DNA of 64,000 nt, taken from contig ML058384.1 in the NCBI GenBank assembly GCA_003013855.2, positions 15,696,176 through 15,760,175 on the forward strand, written 5' to 3'. The DNA comes from Liriodendron chinense. Lineage: Eukaryota; Streptophyta; Magnoliopsida; Magnoliales; Magnoliaceae. Shown in pieces: positions 37,621 through 49,247 of this stretch. Within the stretch, counting starts at the first letter, position 1; each line of letters opens with the position of its first letter. A model generated the notes under the pieces. That model did no database searches, was not told the origin of the DNA, and saw nothing but the letters and a program-made list of their open reading frames with translations. A program made the position numbers and the translations under genes.

Positions 37621-38590
37621 ATGACTACCAAGAGGGGAGTAGTTTTATCACTTATCTACAATTTTTTAATGGGTCAAATTATTTTTATTGGAAGGCCCAA
37701 ATGCAGATATTTTTAATGTCCATAGAACCCCCAGTCTAGCACACTATTATACAAGGTTAGACCACATCGGTGGAAATGGTGGAACGACATGGAGTTGCGA
37801 TCTCCCAATTCAAACCAATGGAGAATTGGAATGTTCGATAAACGTCTCTTTGTGGCTACAATGCAATATTTTCTACTGTCTTATCCGATGAATTTAATCG
37901 TATATGTAATTATGAGACTAGCAAATCAGCTTCGGAGATCCTTACGACGACACACAAAGGGACGTCTACTATCAAACGTTCCAAATTGCAACTCCCCACT
38001 ACATAATTTGAAAATATTAAAATGAGTGAGGATGAAACTTTTATGGAATTTTATGCTAGATTGAATTATATTTACAATTTCATGTTTGGCTTAGGAGAAT
38101 GGGTTCCAGATGAGAGAATTTGTAGAAAAATCCTTAGGTCCCTTCCGAAGAGATTTAACTCCAAAGTTATTGCCTTATAAGACTGTAAAGACAAATAATA
38201 TGAGAGTAAAAGAACTATTAGGTTCCCTACAAACATATGAATTATACTTTAAGGCCCCCTCTAAGAAAAAAATCATCGCCTTGAAGACTTCACATAAGTG
38301 TTCACATAGGTAAAAATAAATTGAGAGTGAGTCTTCTAAAGATAGTGATGATGAGGAAGAAGAATTAAACAAGAAATTTAAGAGATTCCTCAAATTTTGA
38401 AAGAGGAAAGAGTTATGATAAGAAGGATGAGAAGGGTGAGAAATTTAAAGGGAAATCGTCTAAATTCAATCTCGTCCATTGTTACAACTATAATGAATAT
38501 GATCATGTTGCCAATGAATGCCCAACCAAGCCTAAAAGAAAAGTTAAGAAGGTTATGGAAGCAAATGAGATGATACAGAGGAGTTAAAAT
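37621..38590 (+). pseudogene. Degenerate copia-type (UBN2) gag of element B
   Basis: An ATG lies at 37,621 (MTT), followed almost at once by a frameshift; the shifted frame reads NGSNYFYWKAQMQIFLMS as in element A gag. Further frames give FMEFYARLNYIYNFMFGLGE (about 38,040-38,100) and ELLGSLQTYELYF near 38,210. Next comes an acidic linker (DSDDEEEELNKKF) and the knuckle CYNYNEYDHVANEC at 38,480-38,521, in which the second cysteine is tyrosine. Stops and shifts make it non-functional. Confidence 0.75.
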
Positions 38591-39471
38591 CTGAATCTGA
38601 TGACTCCACTAGTGATGGTAGTAAAAAACTAGCGAGAATTCTCATGGCTTCCACCACTACCTCTCTTCCTCCTAATCTAAGAGAAGATCCTAACCATTAT
38701 CCCTTCTAAGTGAAGGAGTTCCCAACCCCTCCTCATTTGCTAAATTTCATGAGGGAGTTGTGAAAATCAGTTGCCCTTAAGAAGATCAAACTTAAAATAG
38801 TTGGTAATGTTAGCTAGAATCTAGATTCTATAGGTAAATCTGAGGATTTTAGCCTCATTTCTATGCTTATGGGCAAATTAGAGGATTCAAGCCTCATTAG
38901 CCCACCTTGATAGTTTAGCCTTGTTTTAGATTGATATCTTTATTTTGTTAAACTGTCATCTTGCTTAGATTAACATAATCTTGCTGAATTATGTGCTTAA
39001 TTGTATGTTAATCTATGCCTTAGTCATTACGCCTTCATGCTTATCTAGAATGACCTATTCAACATGATCACCTATGCTTAGATATGTACATTTTCTTATT
39101 GATTATGTTCCATACATGCTCCATGTTTTAATGTTCATGCAACCCCATACTCTCCTAGTTAGCATGTGCTTATAGTTAAAACTGCGAGACTTTAATCTCT
39201 TCTCAATTTCCTTAATTGGTGCACCATTAAGGGGGAGAGCTTGGTTTGTTAATTGTTGAAAAAAGGAGGAAAAAGATCAAGTCTCACCAAAACAAGTTTA
39301 CTATATTTTGTATTGTAGGATTGATAGGTTATGGGGGAGCAATTGAAGAGGAGCTTGCTTAGTTTGTACATGTCTAAAGTCTGTATTTCATTTGAATATC
39401 AATGTAATCTTGTACATGTACTTTATTTTAGTAGGTTAGGTTTTTGTTAAATAATTGATAAAGGGAGAGAT
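38591..39471 (+). other. Non-coding 3' part of element B internal region
   Basis: No protease, integrase or RT motif. Shares GGGGGAGCAAT (about 39,332) and GGTTAGGTTTTTGT before the polypurine tract with element A, confirming the same pol-less architecture. Confidence 0.6.
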
Positions 39472-41330
39472 TATTAGTGCACTTTTCTATAGCATACTAG
39501 TGCACCTTATTTGCCAATTATGTAAGTCAGTGAGTCTAGGTGTTGGTTGAGCCCAAAGAAGATGAAGACCGAAGAAGAAACAGGTAAATAAGATGCCTTG
39601 GTGAGTTTTGAACCTTGAACCTAAACCAAAATCAAACCTCTAGATGGCATGACCCCATAGGTAAACTTTTAATAATCTTAGATTGGCCTTAGGTGCCCCA
39701 AAAGATCACCCAAAGATAGGCCCAAAAGATTGCATGAGTTGTTGGAGACAAGATAAACCAAACAGCAATTCTCATGAGTGTGACGACCGGTCGTGAGCTT
39801 TGGCTGACCAGTCGTTAGAGGAAAAAAATGGGATAGCAATCAGACTCAAGTCCCTGGCCAAATTCCACTAGTCATTAGCTGCTCGAGGACCAATTACTCA
39901 GGGCTGTTTTTGGGGATAGCAAGACTCATCCGTCTTAAGCCCTTTTAGGATCGGTCTTGGCTTATAGCCTACCGATCAAGGAACCCTCACGACCGGCCGC
40001 AGTTGAGCAATGACTAGTCATGAACTAGCCATTTTTAGCCGTATTGTATCCGTTGGAGCTTTCTTTATATAAATGCTGGGCTTGGTTTAGGGTCTAAGTA
40101 GAGAGGATTTAGTGCATTAGAAGCCACCCACATTGCCCATATTATTAGGCTTTAATCCTAACCATTCCAAGCCATCTTCCTTGTGTTTAATCACAAGATG
40201 GAGCATTTAAAAGCTCAATTGAAGATGAACTTGCTATTTCTTGATCTTTAGATATTTAGGCACCTTGACCATACGTAGATCATTTATCTAAACCCCTCTA
40301 GAGATCTAATTAGGTGGAATTCCTCTAAGTAACCAAATCTTATTAGTTGTAGAGAATTCACACCACCTCCTATCACTTTAGGCATCTTAAGAGCAACACA
40401 AGGAAAGTGATTGATCGTTGGAGCTGAGGTATTAGGGATGCATCGACAACCTGATCGGGAGAGCATTGAGGAGCTAATTGAAGCATGAGAGTGTGAAGAT
40501 CAAGCAACCCAAGCGGCACTGCAAAAGGGGCTCAATTCGACAAGTGTCAATTGTAAGAGTCCAAGTGTACTATTTTCTTGTGGATGATTGAGTGTGAGAG
40601 TTTAGAATAAAACTTAATTAAGTCTCCAAGAGGAGCCTCCGGTGGAAGTGTACGCTAGGTTCTGGGATTAGAACTGAAGGGTTGAGAGGATCCTCGTCAA
40701 ACTCTTAAGTTAGATGGAACCCGTAAACATCTTGGTTAAGAGATCAACCATTAAAATTTTCATCATAGGTTGGTAGGAACTTTGTTAAACTCCCTGATAG
40801 GGTGGAACCGATTTAAAACACCTAGCTTGAGAGGAACCTGATTTAAACTCCCTAGTAAAATTTGGTGCGCTCAAGGGATGAGTATGTAAGCCGGAAGTGG
40901 AGTAGGAAAATCGAAGCACTATACATGATTGTGTTTGAGATTGTCATTTGACCCACTTCTATCCTTGCATTGTCTTTAATTATTAATTATATGAATGCTT
41001 GAATGAAATATATGCTATGCATTGTTAAGTAGATTCTTATACACATGTTGTAGTTTTAGTTCTAGATTAGGTGCTTGATTAGTATATCCTTGTAGTCTAG
41101 ATAAATGCACATTGATTAGAAGCTCAACATGTTGCATCATTATAATTTATGTCCTTAAGCTAGTTTGCTTAAATGCTTATTTCTTAATAGCCTTTGTAAT
41201 TAAACTCACTTAAGCTTGGAAGCTAAGTGTTCTTGTTTAATTAGCTTGTTATTGCTAATTAGTTTAATTAGACAAAAAGTTTTTAAAAATGATTTTAAAA
41301 TGATCTTAATTACCCTCCCTCTAAGACTTA

Positions 41331-43764
41331 AGTGTTGTTTGGTAAACTGAAAATTAAAGTGCTGAATTTAAGTACTTATGAGTACTAAAAAATCCGTTTG
41401 GTAATTTGTTCGAAAAAAGTGTTTATGTCTGAAAATAAGTACTTTTTTCACAAAAACTTGTTTGGTGAAAATAAACCACAAATATCTGAAAATTAGCAAT
41501 TTGTCATATTTGCCCCTATTGTCTCAATTCCTATCTTTTAGAGGATATAACCAAAATATGTTATTGCCTTGCCACCAAATTTGACATAGCTATGCCCCAT
41601 CCACATACATCTCTCAAACATGACACCTCAATTAATGGGTTTACTCCAGCTTGCCCTACCTCTCAATTAATGCCTTATGCCACAAGAACTAGCTTTGTGG
41701 CTGAGACCTTGACCATAAGGGCCCATCTTGATGTGTGCATTGTATATCCATGCAGTTCATTTGTTTTTCTAGCTTATTTTAGACTATTCCCCCCCCCCCC
41801 CAAAAAAAAAGAAGAAAATTTCAGGTGGAAAACACGATAAGAAACCATGTTTATTGACCATTAAAATCCTTTTGTGGGCCACAAAAGTTTTAGATCAAGC
41901 TGATATTTTTTCCCCTTATCTAAGACTATGAGACCTTATCAATGGGTTGAATGGTGAATAAGCATTACAGTAAACGATAGGAAGGTTTTAATGGCAAGTG
42001 TTCAATGATCACTGTTCCCTACGGTGTGGTCCACCTGAAATTTGTATCTACTTCATTTTTAGGAAGATATCGTAAAATAAGCTGAAAAAACAAATGGACG
42101 ATGTAGATGTACAATGTATGTATATACGAGGTGGGCTCTAAGGTCAGGGTCTCATGTACATCACTGGTTCCGGGTCACGCTCGCAATTCACGCCACCAAA
42201 TTCGCTGGGGAGACCCTGGATCCACCGAGGTGGGTGGGACCCTGACTGTGGGACCTACTGTCATGTATTTGATTAAATCCATGTTGTCCATCTATATTGA
42301 ATGCTCATTTTTGGGTGTGATCCAAAAATGAAGTAGTTCCAAATCCAGTGGAATCCATAAAGTTTTTTATGGTGGGATTCAATCACGACTGTTTCCGGTA
42401 GTGTGGTCCACCTAAGATTTAAGTCACCTTCATTTTTTTATCATGTCCTAAGCTGACTTTTCAAAATGGTTGGACGACGTAGTTTTAAGTAACCTACATC
42501 ACAGTGGGTTCGGCAAGTTAGGTGGGTGGATCCACGAATCCATTGAAGAGGTCACACCCTCCAGTTTCGTCCAGTGGAAGCGGATGCGGATTGCTTTGTA
42601 ATATTGCTCTTCATGGGGGATTAGACAATGCTCTATGGGGCCCTACCATGATGTATGTGTTTTATCCACTTCATTCATTTAATTTTTTCAGATTATTTTA
42701 GGACATGAGCCCATAATTCAGGCAAATCCAAATCTTATGTGGACTGTACCACAGGAAACCTAGTGATTGACGCCCATCATTAAATTTTTTTGGGGACATA
42801 ACTCTAGAAGATGAGGCTGATAATTGTCGTTTCCCTTAATCTAAGTGTTCCTAACATAATCAACAGGTTGGATGGCAAATAAATATTACAGTTAGCCTTA
42901 GGGAGTTTTTAATGGCTGGCGTTCTGTCATGACTGTTTTCCTGTAGTTTGGTCTACGTGAGACTTGAATTTGCCTTATTTTTAGGATCATGCCAAAAATT
43001 ATTTATAAAAAATAAATGGATGGCATGGATACATGCGTACATCAAAATGGGTTCCACATAGTATTGTCCATTAGCCACACGACACTAAGCAATCTGTCTC
43101 CAGTTCTATATGTAGCGCACCACCGAGATTTTTTGTTGAAAATACCATTTTTTGTGGGCCTTTTTATGATGTATGTGTTATATCCAATCCGTTCATCCAT
43201 TTAGTGAGATCATTTTTGGGCATGAACCCAAAAGTGAGACAAATCCAAGGTTCAAGTGGACCACATCACTTAAAACAATGAAATTGAATGTCTACATTTT
43301 AGAACATCTCGGGAGTTAATGAAGTTGCAGATTAATCAATTATTTATTTTTTTCCCCTTTATTCAAGTCCTTGTGACCTTATAAACGGTATAGATAATAA
43401 ATAAACATTTGTATAAAAAGAGTGATTTGAGAAAGATTTGGTGTGGGATGGTTAAGAATTATTTTTTCCTTCGAAAAAGAGGAAATTTAGTTTTGAATGA
43501 AGGGTAATCTTGTCATTTATAAAAGTTGGTAAGGATATTTTGGTCAAAATTGATCAAAAAATTGAAAGGAAATCACTTACCACATTCAGTTATAAGTTTT
43601 AAGTCAATGAGCCGTGGCTGAAAAAAAAACCCGTAAAATTTAAGTGATTTTTTCAATTAAGTACTTAATATCTTTTCATTACCAAATGGTCTGAATTATC
43701 AAAACCACTGAAAATAACATATTTCAGTGATAAGTTCTAAACTTAAGTTTTACCAAAAACACCC
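41331..43764. mobile_element. TIR element (Harbinger-like?) in the 3' LTR of B
   Basis: Left end AGTGTTGTTTGGTAAACT and right end AGTTTTACCAAAAACACCC are imperfect inverted repeats. Flanking triplets TTA (41,328-41,330) and GTA (43,765-43,767) suggest a 3-bp duplication with one change, as in PIF/Harbinger. Most of the 2.4 kb is foldback-family sequence rather than a transposase, so it is non-autonomous. Superfamily call is tentative. Confidence 0.6.
42637..43058. mobile_element. Foldback-family copy nested in the TIR element
   Basis: Arms GGGGCCCTACCATGATG...GTGTTTTATCC and GGATACATGCGTACATC...GGGTTCCA are inverted relative to each other. The centre has GTTGGATGGCAAATAAATAT. TA dinucleotides flank both ends. 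No ORF. Further family motifs lie at 41,850-42,530 and 43,150-43,400. Confidence 0.65.
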
Positions 43765-43935
43765 GTAGCCGTAGTTTTAAGCTCTGCTCTAAGCTTCCAG
43801 ATGTAGCATAGAGTGTCGTGTTAGTCGATTCGACACAATTTTACATTGCAATGTGACTAATAGGGGGGTGGGTGTACTAACACTGGGGTGTGTGTACTAA
43901 CTAAAACTAAAAGGAAAAAAGTTTATGTGGACGTT

Positions 43936-44139
43936 TCTATTTCTGGCAAATTAGGCTTTAGAAGAATTATGCTATTTCGAGTAATTTCTAAACGATTTAA
44001 GAAATTAGGTTTTAGAAGAGTTTTGCAATTTTGGATAATTTTGATTTACATTTTGAGTTTTTTATTAGTGGTGTAATTGAGAAATCATACATACATTATT
44101 CAATAAAATAATCAAATTTTCAATCTTAATTTTATAGGG
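43936..44139. other. Unassigned AT-rich flank right of the SINE
   Basis: Continuation of the pre-SINE sequence. Contains two similar AATTAGG(C/T)TTTAGAAGA segments. No gene seen. Confidence 0.35.
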
Positions 44140-44872
44140 ACTCAAGAACTCTCCTTGTAGATTCAAGGTTTTAATCACTTGAGAAAGACAATGATTTTTC
44201 TCTTATTGTTTCATGCTCTTTCCTACGTCATATACGCTTTCATTTAGATTTCTATTAAGAATACAGTTTTAATATCAATTTGATGTAGTTCTAAATCCAT
44301 ATGAATCAGAAGAGTCATTATAATCCTAAAAGAGTCTTTCTTTGTATTCAAGAAAACGTCTTCTTAAAATCAATACCTTGTTGTTGGTTAAAACCCTTAT
44401 TAAGTAATATGGCTTTATATCTTTCAATATTACCCTTAAAGTCCCACTTAATTTAAATACCTATTTACGACCGATCGAATTAATTTCTTTAATAGTTCAA
44501 CTAGATTCTAGACTTTCCTGTATTAAATGAATTTTAATTCATCTTTTATGAGATCAAATAATTAAGAAGACTTAGCACTTTATTTGGTTAGTGAAAATGA
44601 TACAAGATCATTTTTCCGCCATAACGTTAAATTTGTGCTCCTATAAATAGATGACATAGTTGTTAGAGATTACGTTTCTCCTCTTTCTATGATCATCTAA
44701 ATGATTTATAATTATGAACTGAGTTTTGTATTTCCTTTTTAGTGGGTATATTTGAGGTTCTACATAGCGATCCGCAATAGTTTTAGGTTTGGTTGTAGGA
44801 TGAACCTATGTAACTTAAGATAACTATGGTGGAAATCACAGTCTCCTCTTACTCAAATACAACATTTCTTAA

Positions 44873-45433
44873 GGGCCTATTTGATTTTCTATTTCTCAGG
44901 TAAATCTAATGTAAATGTATAATGATTATTTCCCGAGTATTTACTACCCCTTTCCCTATATATGATTTGATTCCCTACTTTTCTATTCCTAAAATCGTGG
45001 AGAATTGTGAAATATAGGTGGGGCCCACCGTGATGTATGTGGCTTATCCACGCCATTCATCTATTTTGCCAAATGAACATGAGGCATGGAAAAAAAAAAT
45101 GAGTCGAATCCTATCCTTTGGTAGACCACACCTCAGGAAAAAGGGAATCTAACACTTACCGTTAAAAACTTCTTACTGCCACTGTTTCTTATGGTGTGGG
45201 CCACTTGAATGTTGGAACTGCCTCATTTTTTTGCTCATGTCTCAAAATATTCAATTAAAACTAATGGACAGAGTGAATATATCATATATATCACGGTGGG
45301 GCCCATAATTTTAAAATACTTCTTTTGGACCGATTTTTGATGTAGGAATTACACCGAATTTCAAACGGGGTAAAGAAGTAATAATGGGTTATTTCCAGGG
45401 AATTTTCATTTCCCAGGAAAATCAAATAGGCCT
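44873..45433. mobile_element. Harbinger/Tourist-like MITE, TSD TAA
   Basis: Ends GGGCCTATTTGATTTTC and (complement of the right end) AGGCCTATTTGATTTTC form 16/17 inverted repeats, with TAA on both sides (44,870-44,872 and 45,434-45,436). It is 561 bp and encodes no protein. A foldback copy occupies its centre. Confidence 0.85.
45017..45305. mobile_element. Compact foldback-family copy, 289 bp
   Basis: The clearest copy: left end GGTGGGGCCCACCGTGATG and right end CATATATATCACGGTGGGGC are inverted repeats, and inner segments (TAGACCACACCTCAGG against TTATGGTGTGGGCCAC) also pair. TA flanks both ends (45,015-45,016; 45,306-45,307). No coding capacity. Confidence 0.8.
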
Positions 45434-46153
45434 TAAGTTTATACTCTAGCTATTTTCAGTGACTTCAATAAACTTTGGCATTTCTAGTCTCCACAATCCC
45501 AGTGGAGTTTAGAAAGGATAATAGAATAAAAAATATTTTGAGTTTTTTAATATCCAATAAAGAAACAATCAACTATCCTAAAGTTAAGTGTTTTTTTTTT
45601 TTATACAAATTGTAGAGCTTGGCTTTTGAAAAATAGCCCCGTACATGAAAATATCATAAATTGGGTTTTTACCAATTGACATTTCAGATGAATTTTTCAA
45701 TACATCCTTGCTCAGGACTCGATTAAAGATATAAATTATAATTTTGATCATGTCACTCCACAGAGATTCTGGCGACGTAGAATTATTAATCATACTGTGC
45801 ACCTTGTCCTTTAGGATACGATTATGCCTTTCAAGTATACCATTATGCTATGATGTTTTAGGCATGGTATATTGGGTGATGATGCCGCAATTTTGCAGGA
45901 ATTTAGTAAAAATGCCCTAAATTTTTCCTTGATTCTTCATCTCCCATAACATTCACCACTATGGTTAGATTTGATGACTTCGATTTTTTTTATTGAGTTG
46001 ATTATTAATTTTAGCTTTATAAATATTAAATTTATCCATGACATCTGGTTTATCATATAAGTATCTATAGCAAAAGTAATGTATGAAGGCAATAAAATAC
46101 TTCTACCCATTCGAAGATGCAATAAGAAACGGCTTATAGATGTTGTATATATC

Positions 46154-49100
46154 TGTAACGCCCTAGAAATTTCAATCCTTGAGCCTTGAAAGTACTCGAG
46201 CGCTTCTAGAAATTTTTCTATTTTAATTCTCAAATGAGAATGCATACGTCTGATTTAGAACCAATAATCGAGAAGATTTGTACATGAAACCCTAATTTGA
46301 ATGATTCGATTTGATCGAAATCTCGTAAGCAATTTAGACACATCAATCTAACCGTACATTCTTTGTTAGATATCATGGATAGCTACGGATTCCTTTTAAA
46401 TTGTCAAATCCTAAATCCGATCCGTTAATCAATGAATCTCAATCTATGATTTACTAAAATCACAATGGATTAACCTATGTAACCGACTCACAATGCAGAT
46501 CCACCTTAAACTACCCTAATCAGTGAATCAAATCTCGATTATCCTGAGTTTAGAAATCGATTTGACAAAATAGCCCTTTTGACATGTAAAACCATACGAA
46601 TGAGATTAACCGCCTTTAACCTACAAATAAATGCACCCCGTATATCACATCATATACCTAGCTTGCCCACTACAACCTAGTGAAAGGATTCACTAAACTC
46701 TGTTCTCTAAATCATCCAATTGGTGTCCCGAAAACCTAGAACAGCTATAGACCGTTCGTTAGTGGGCCGTTGATCACGAATCTACGCAGAATCGATTGCC
46801 TTAGTGGGCTTGACCTTTCCCCTATATCAGATACCCGACACCCTATCCCGAACTGCACAACTTAGATCAAGACCTAAGAGGGTGAGTTGTGTGACTCACC
46901 TCAACCTTGGACCATCTGGAACTATAAATACCATGCCCATTTGAGAATTCCATTTCAGATGGAATTTGGAAGATTTCTAGGATTTTGCTTAGGGATTTGC
47001 TTGGAGCTTCCAATCCAGTTGTCGTCGCTCCCAAGTGATCGATGTCGGCCGTCCATCATGGGTAATATACCGTCCTAAGTGTTGAATTTCATATTGAAAT
47101 TGATTCTTTCTTGCTCCAATCCATTTCTTTTCGAATCTGTGTAGGATTTTCAGTTGTTCCTTCGAATCATTCGTTCTAGACATTGTTAGCGTGTAAATTC
47201 ACCAACACAGGTGAGGACTATTCTTTTAAGTTGGCTATTATCAGCCCATGAGGGTTCCAAATAGTGAAAATTGGGTTTTTCTTGAATTCCATTCAAAGTT
47301 AAGTACCGAATGATTTATGTTTATGATTGATGTTCTGTATGTGTTGATTAATTAAATGCTTACTTCGATGTATGAATTGATTACCCATTTGATGTGTTGT
47401 GCATATCAAGTGTTTGATGAAATTATGAGAATATGAGATTTGATGTGTTGTGCATATCAAGTGTTTGATGAAATTCCTGAGTGAACAGAAGTTCACATAT
47501 GCTGGAGTAGGTGGATTACGATCCACCCAGGCTAGTGCCTGATTGTGAATTTGATGAATTGGCCTGCAATAGCACGTCAAGTGTTTGATTTTACGCCCAT
47601 ATATGAAATGAAGTATATCGCATATTAACTGTTTGGTTTTATGCCTGATTGAGACAATAAATGCTATGATGTTCTATTCTTCTCACAACATACTTAGTAT
47701 AATATTTAATTGATATGATTGGGATTAATCTCTGAAAATCACAATTTATAGACTGCCTACTTGGGTTTGGCCGTCACGGACTTGTTTGGTCGACTTGGGA
47801 GTAACATGATCGACCGACCCTAGTTACGCCGGTTTGGTTGATGTTTCGCTCGGCCTACCAAATCAGTCAATTTCAAGGTTAATCATATTTGTTTGATCAT
47901 TGTTACATATTCTGTAGAATCTCAAATACCACAATTACCATTGTTACGCAGTCACTTATAACTGTACGTATCAAGTCTCATGAGCTAGACATGGAATATG
48001 GGTAACTGTGTTTGTGCTGTCTTTGGCTAGTGTGGGTGATGAGCCCTCCAATAGCCTTGAGCATTGAATCCTACATACTGAAGCTCATGGGCTAGGCATG
48101 GTATATGGGTAACTGTGCTTGTGCTGTCTTTGACTGGTATTGATCCTGATGGTCTTATCGAGAGTCTTGAGCACCGATGCTAGGTGAAGAGCCTACCATC
48201 ATTGATCTTGGGTGACGACCCATTACCATGCATATAACATTCTAGGGCATCGAGACCCTTACCGTTTGATTCATTATTCAGTTATGTTGGGTGACGGACC
48301 CGAATTGGGATTCTTGGAGCCGGGCATAGGACGCCCTGGCCTAGCGGTGGACCCTGGCCTGGTAGAGGGTACCCCGACCTAGCATTGTCCAGTGTTCGGT
48401 AAGGCCACTGTCCAGTGTCCGGCTTTCCTCGCTGTTCAATGTTCGGTCGCGTTCCTATCAGTTGTGTTCCTGTTTAATAGACTCTTGATAAAATTAAGGT
48501 ATTCTGGCTTCGCCAATACTGCTGATTGAATACGGGATTAAATAAATACTTGGTAAACATGCATGCATCACATTTTCACGTGCATTGGTCTGATGCTACT
48601 GTTGGGTGGTAACCCCACCGTTTATTTTTTCGAAACATAACATTTGCATATCATGACTGCATGCATTATTCAACTAGAATAAGAACTTGATTGTAAGGTT
48701 ATGCTATCTGTTGATGCTGGGGTGGTAGGTGTGAGAGCCCCACCATTTGTTATGCTGCACTACTTGTACTTGATTGTGTTGATGATATGTTTAACTTAGG
48801 GAATGGTAACACTGAGTATGATTACTCACTCCCACCTGGGGGGTGTTTTAAAACACCAACCAGTTATTTTGATGCAGAAGTTGCTGCCACTTGATGCAGA
48901 AGTTGCTGCCACTTGATGCATGAGATGCAGGACCTGTTGGCTTACTTATATCATGCGTTTCATTTTCTACCTTGAATTGGACGTCTTGGGTCGATATTCT
49001 TAAAGACTTCATTGTACATGTACAAAATTGAGCCCCAGCTGAGTGGACTCCTTGATTGTGTGGATAATTGTATATATTTACACTTTGAATTTAAACTGAA

Positions 49101-49242
49101 TTATACAGTGTTTAGATTAAATCTCTATTTATGAGTTGATGCCATCGATTTGTGTCATTAAACTATACTTCCGCAAAATACAGTCACCTTGGAAGAGTCG
49201 GGAGCCGCGGACTGCCCGACACTTGATTTTCGGGGCGTGACA
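46154..49242 (+). mobile_element. Solo Del-like gypsy LTR, 3,089 bp, TSD ATATC
   Basis: Begins TGTAACGCCCTAG and ends CGGGGCGTGACA, the paired termini of Del/Tekay-type LTRs, between perfect ATATC duplications (46,149-46,153 and 49,243-49,247). TATA box ACTATAAATACC is near 46,920. Internal short repeats include a roughly 39-bp segment duplicated at about 47,387 and 47,440 and an AAGTTGCTGCCACTTGATGC duplication near 48,880-48,920. No internal domain: a solo LTR, inserted in the integrase of copia E/F. Confidence 0.9.
46921..46932 (+). promoter_or_regulatory. TATA box of the solo Del-like LTR
   Basis: ACTATAAATACC about 770 bp into the LTR, comparable in position to the TATA of the LTR at 6854. 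Confidence 0.5.
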
Positions 49243-49247
49243 ATATC

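Larger units (their letters stand above)
35674..43842 (+). mobile_element. Element B: complete gag-only copia-like LTR element
   Basis: 5' LTR 35,674-37,546, primer site ATTGGTTTCAAAGTAGG, gag with damaged zinc knuckle, polypurine tract (AAAGGGAGAGA, about 39,460-39,470), and 3' LTR 39,472-43,842 interrupted by a TIR element. The intact SINE copy predicts the empty site GGCTAACATTG, giving a duplication ACAT(T) on both sides. The internal region is about 1.9 kb with no pol, matching element A, so it is a gag-bearing non-autonomous element. Confidence 0.85.
39472..43842 (+). repeat. 3' LTR of element B, interrupted
   Basis: Starts TATTAGTGCACTTTTCTAT (TG changed to TA) and parallels the 5' LTR to ACTTA at 41,330, then resumes at 43,765 with GTAGCCGTAG and ends CACAATTTT. 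TATA box TTTATATAAATGC is near 40,056. Confidence 0.8.
35574..43921 (+). mobile_element. Second SINE copy, split by element B
   Basis: The SINE head (ACACCCAGATTCATAGCTC then AAGTGGTAGAC) lies at 35,574-35,673 and its tail (GCAATGTGACTAATAGG, GGGGTGTGTGTACTAAC, A-rich end) at 43,848-43,921. It matches the complement of the 4679-4850 copy. Imperfect target duplications TTTATATATGGACGTT (35,558-35,573) and TTTATGTGGACGTT (43,922-43,935) flank it. The SINE is therefore older than element B. Confidence 0.85.
44140..46153 (-). pseudogene. Copia E/F, part 2: RT N-terminus and integrase core
   Basis: On the minus strand, RT motifs such as NRNLNESVYD (about 44,230-44,262) precede the palm. Higher up, 45,584-45,802 reads MINNSTSPESLWSD then FNRVLSKDV, the region just after the copia integrase core, and about 45,960-46,050 reads DKFNIYKAKINNQLNKK, part of the core. 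A Harbinger-like MITE (44,873-45,433) interrupts it. The integrase N-terminal side resumes at 49,243 beyond the solo LTR. Confidence 0.8.
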
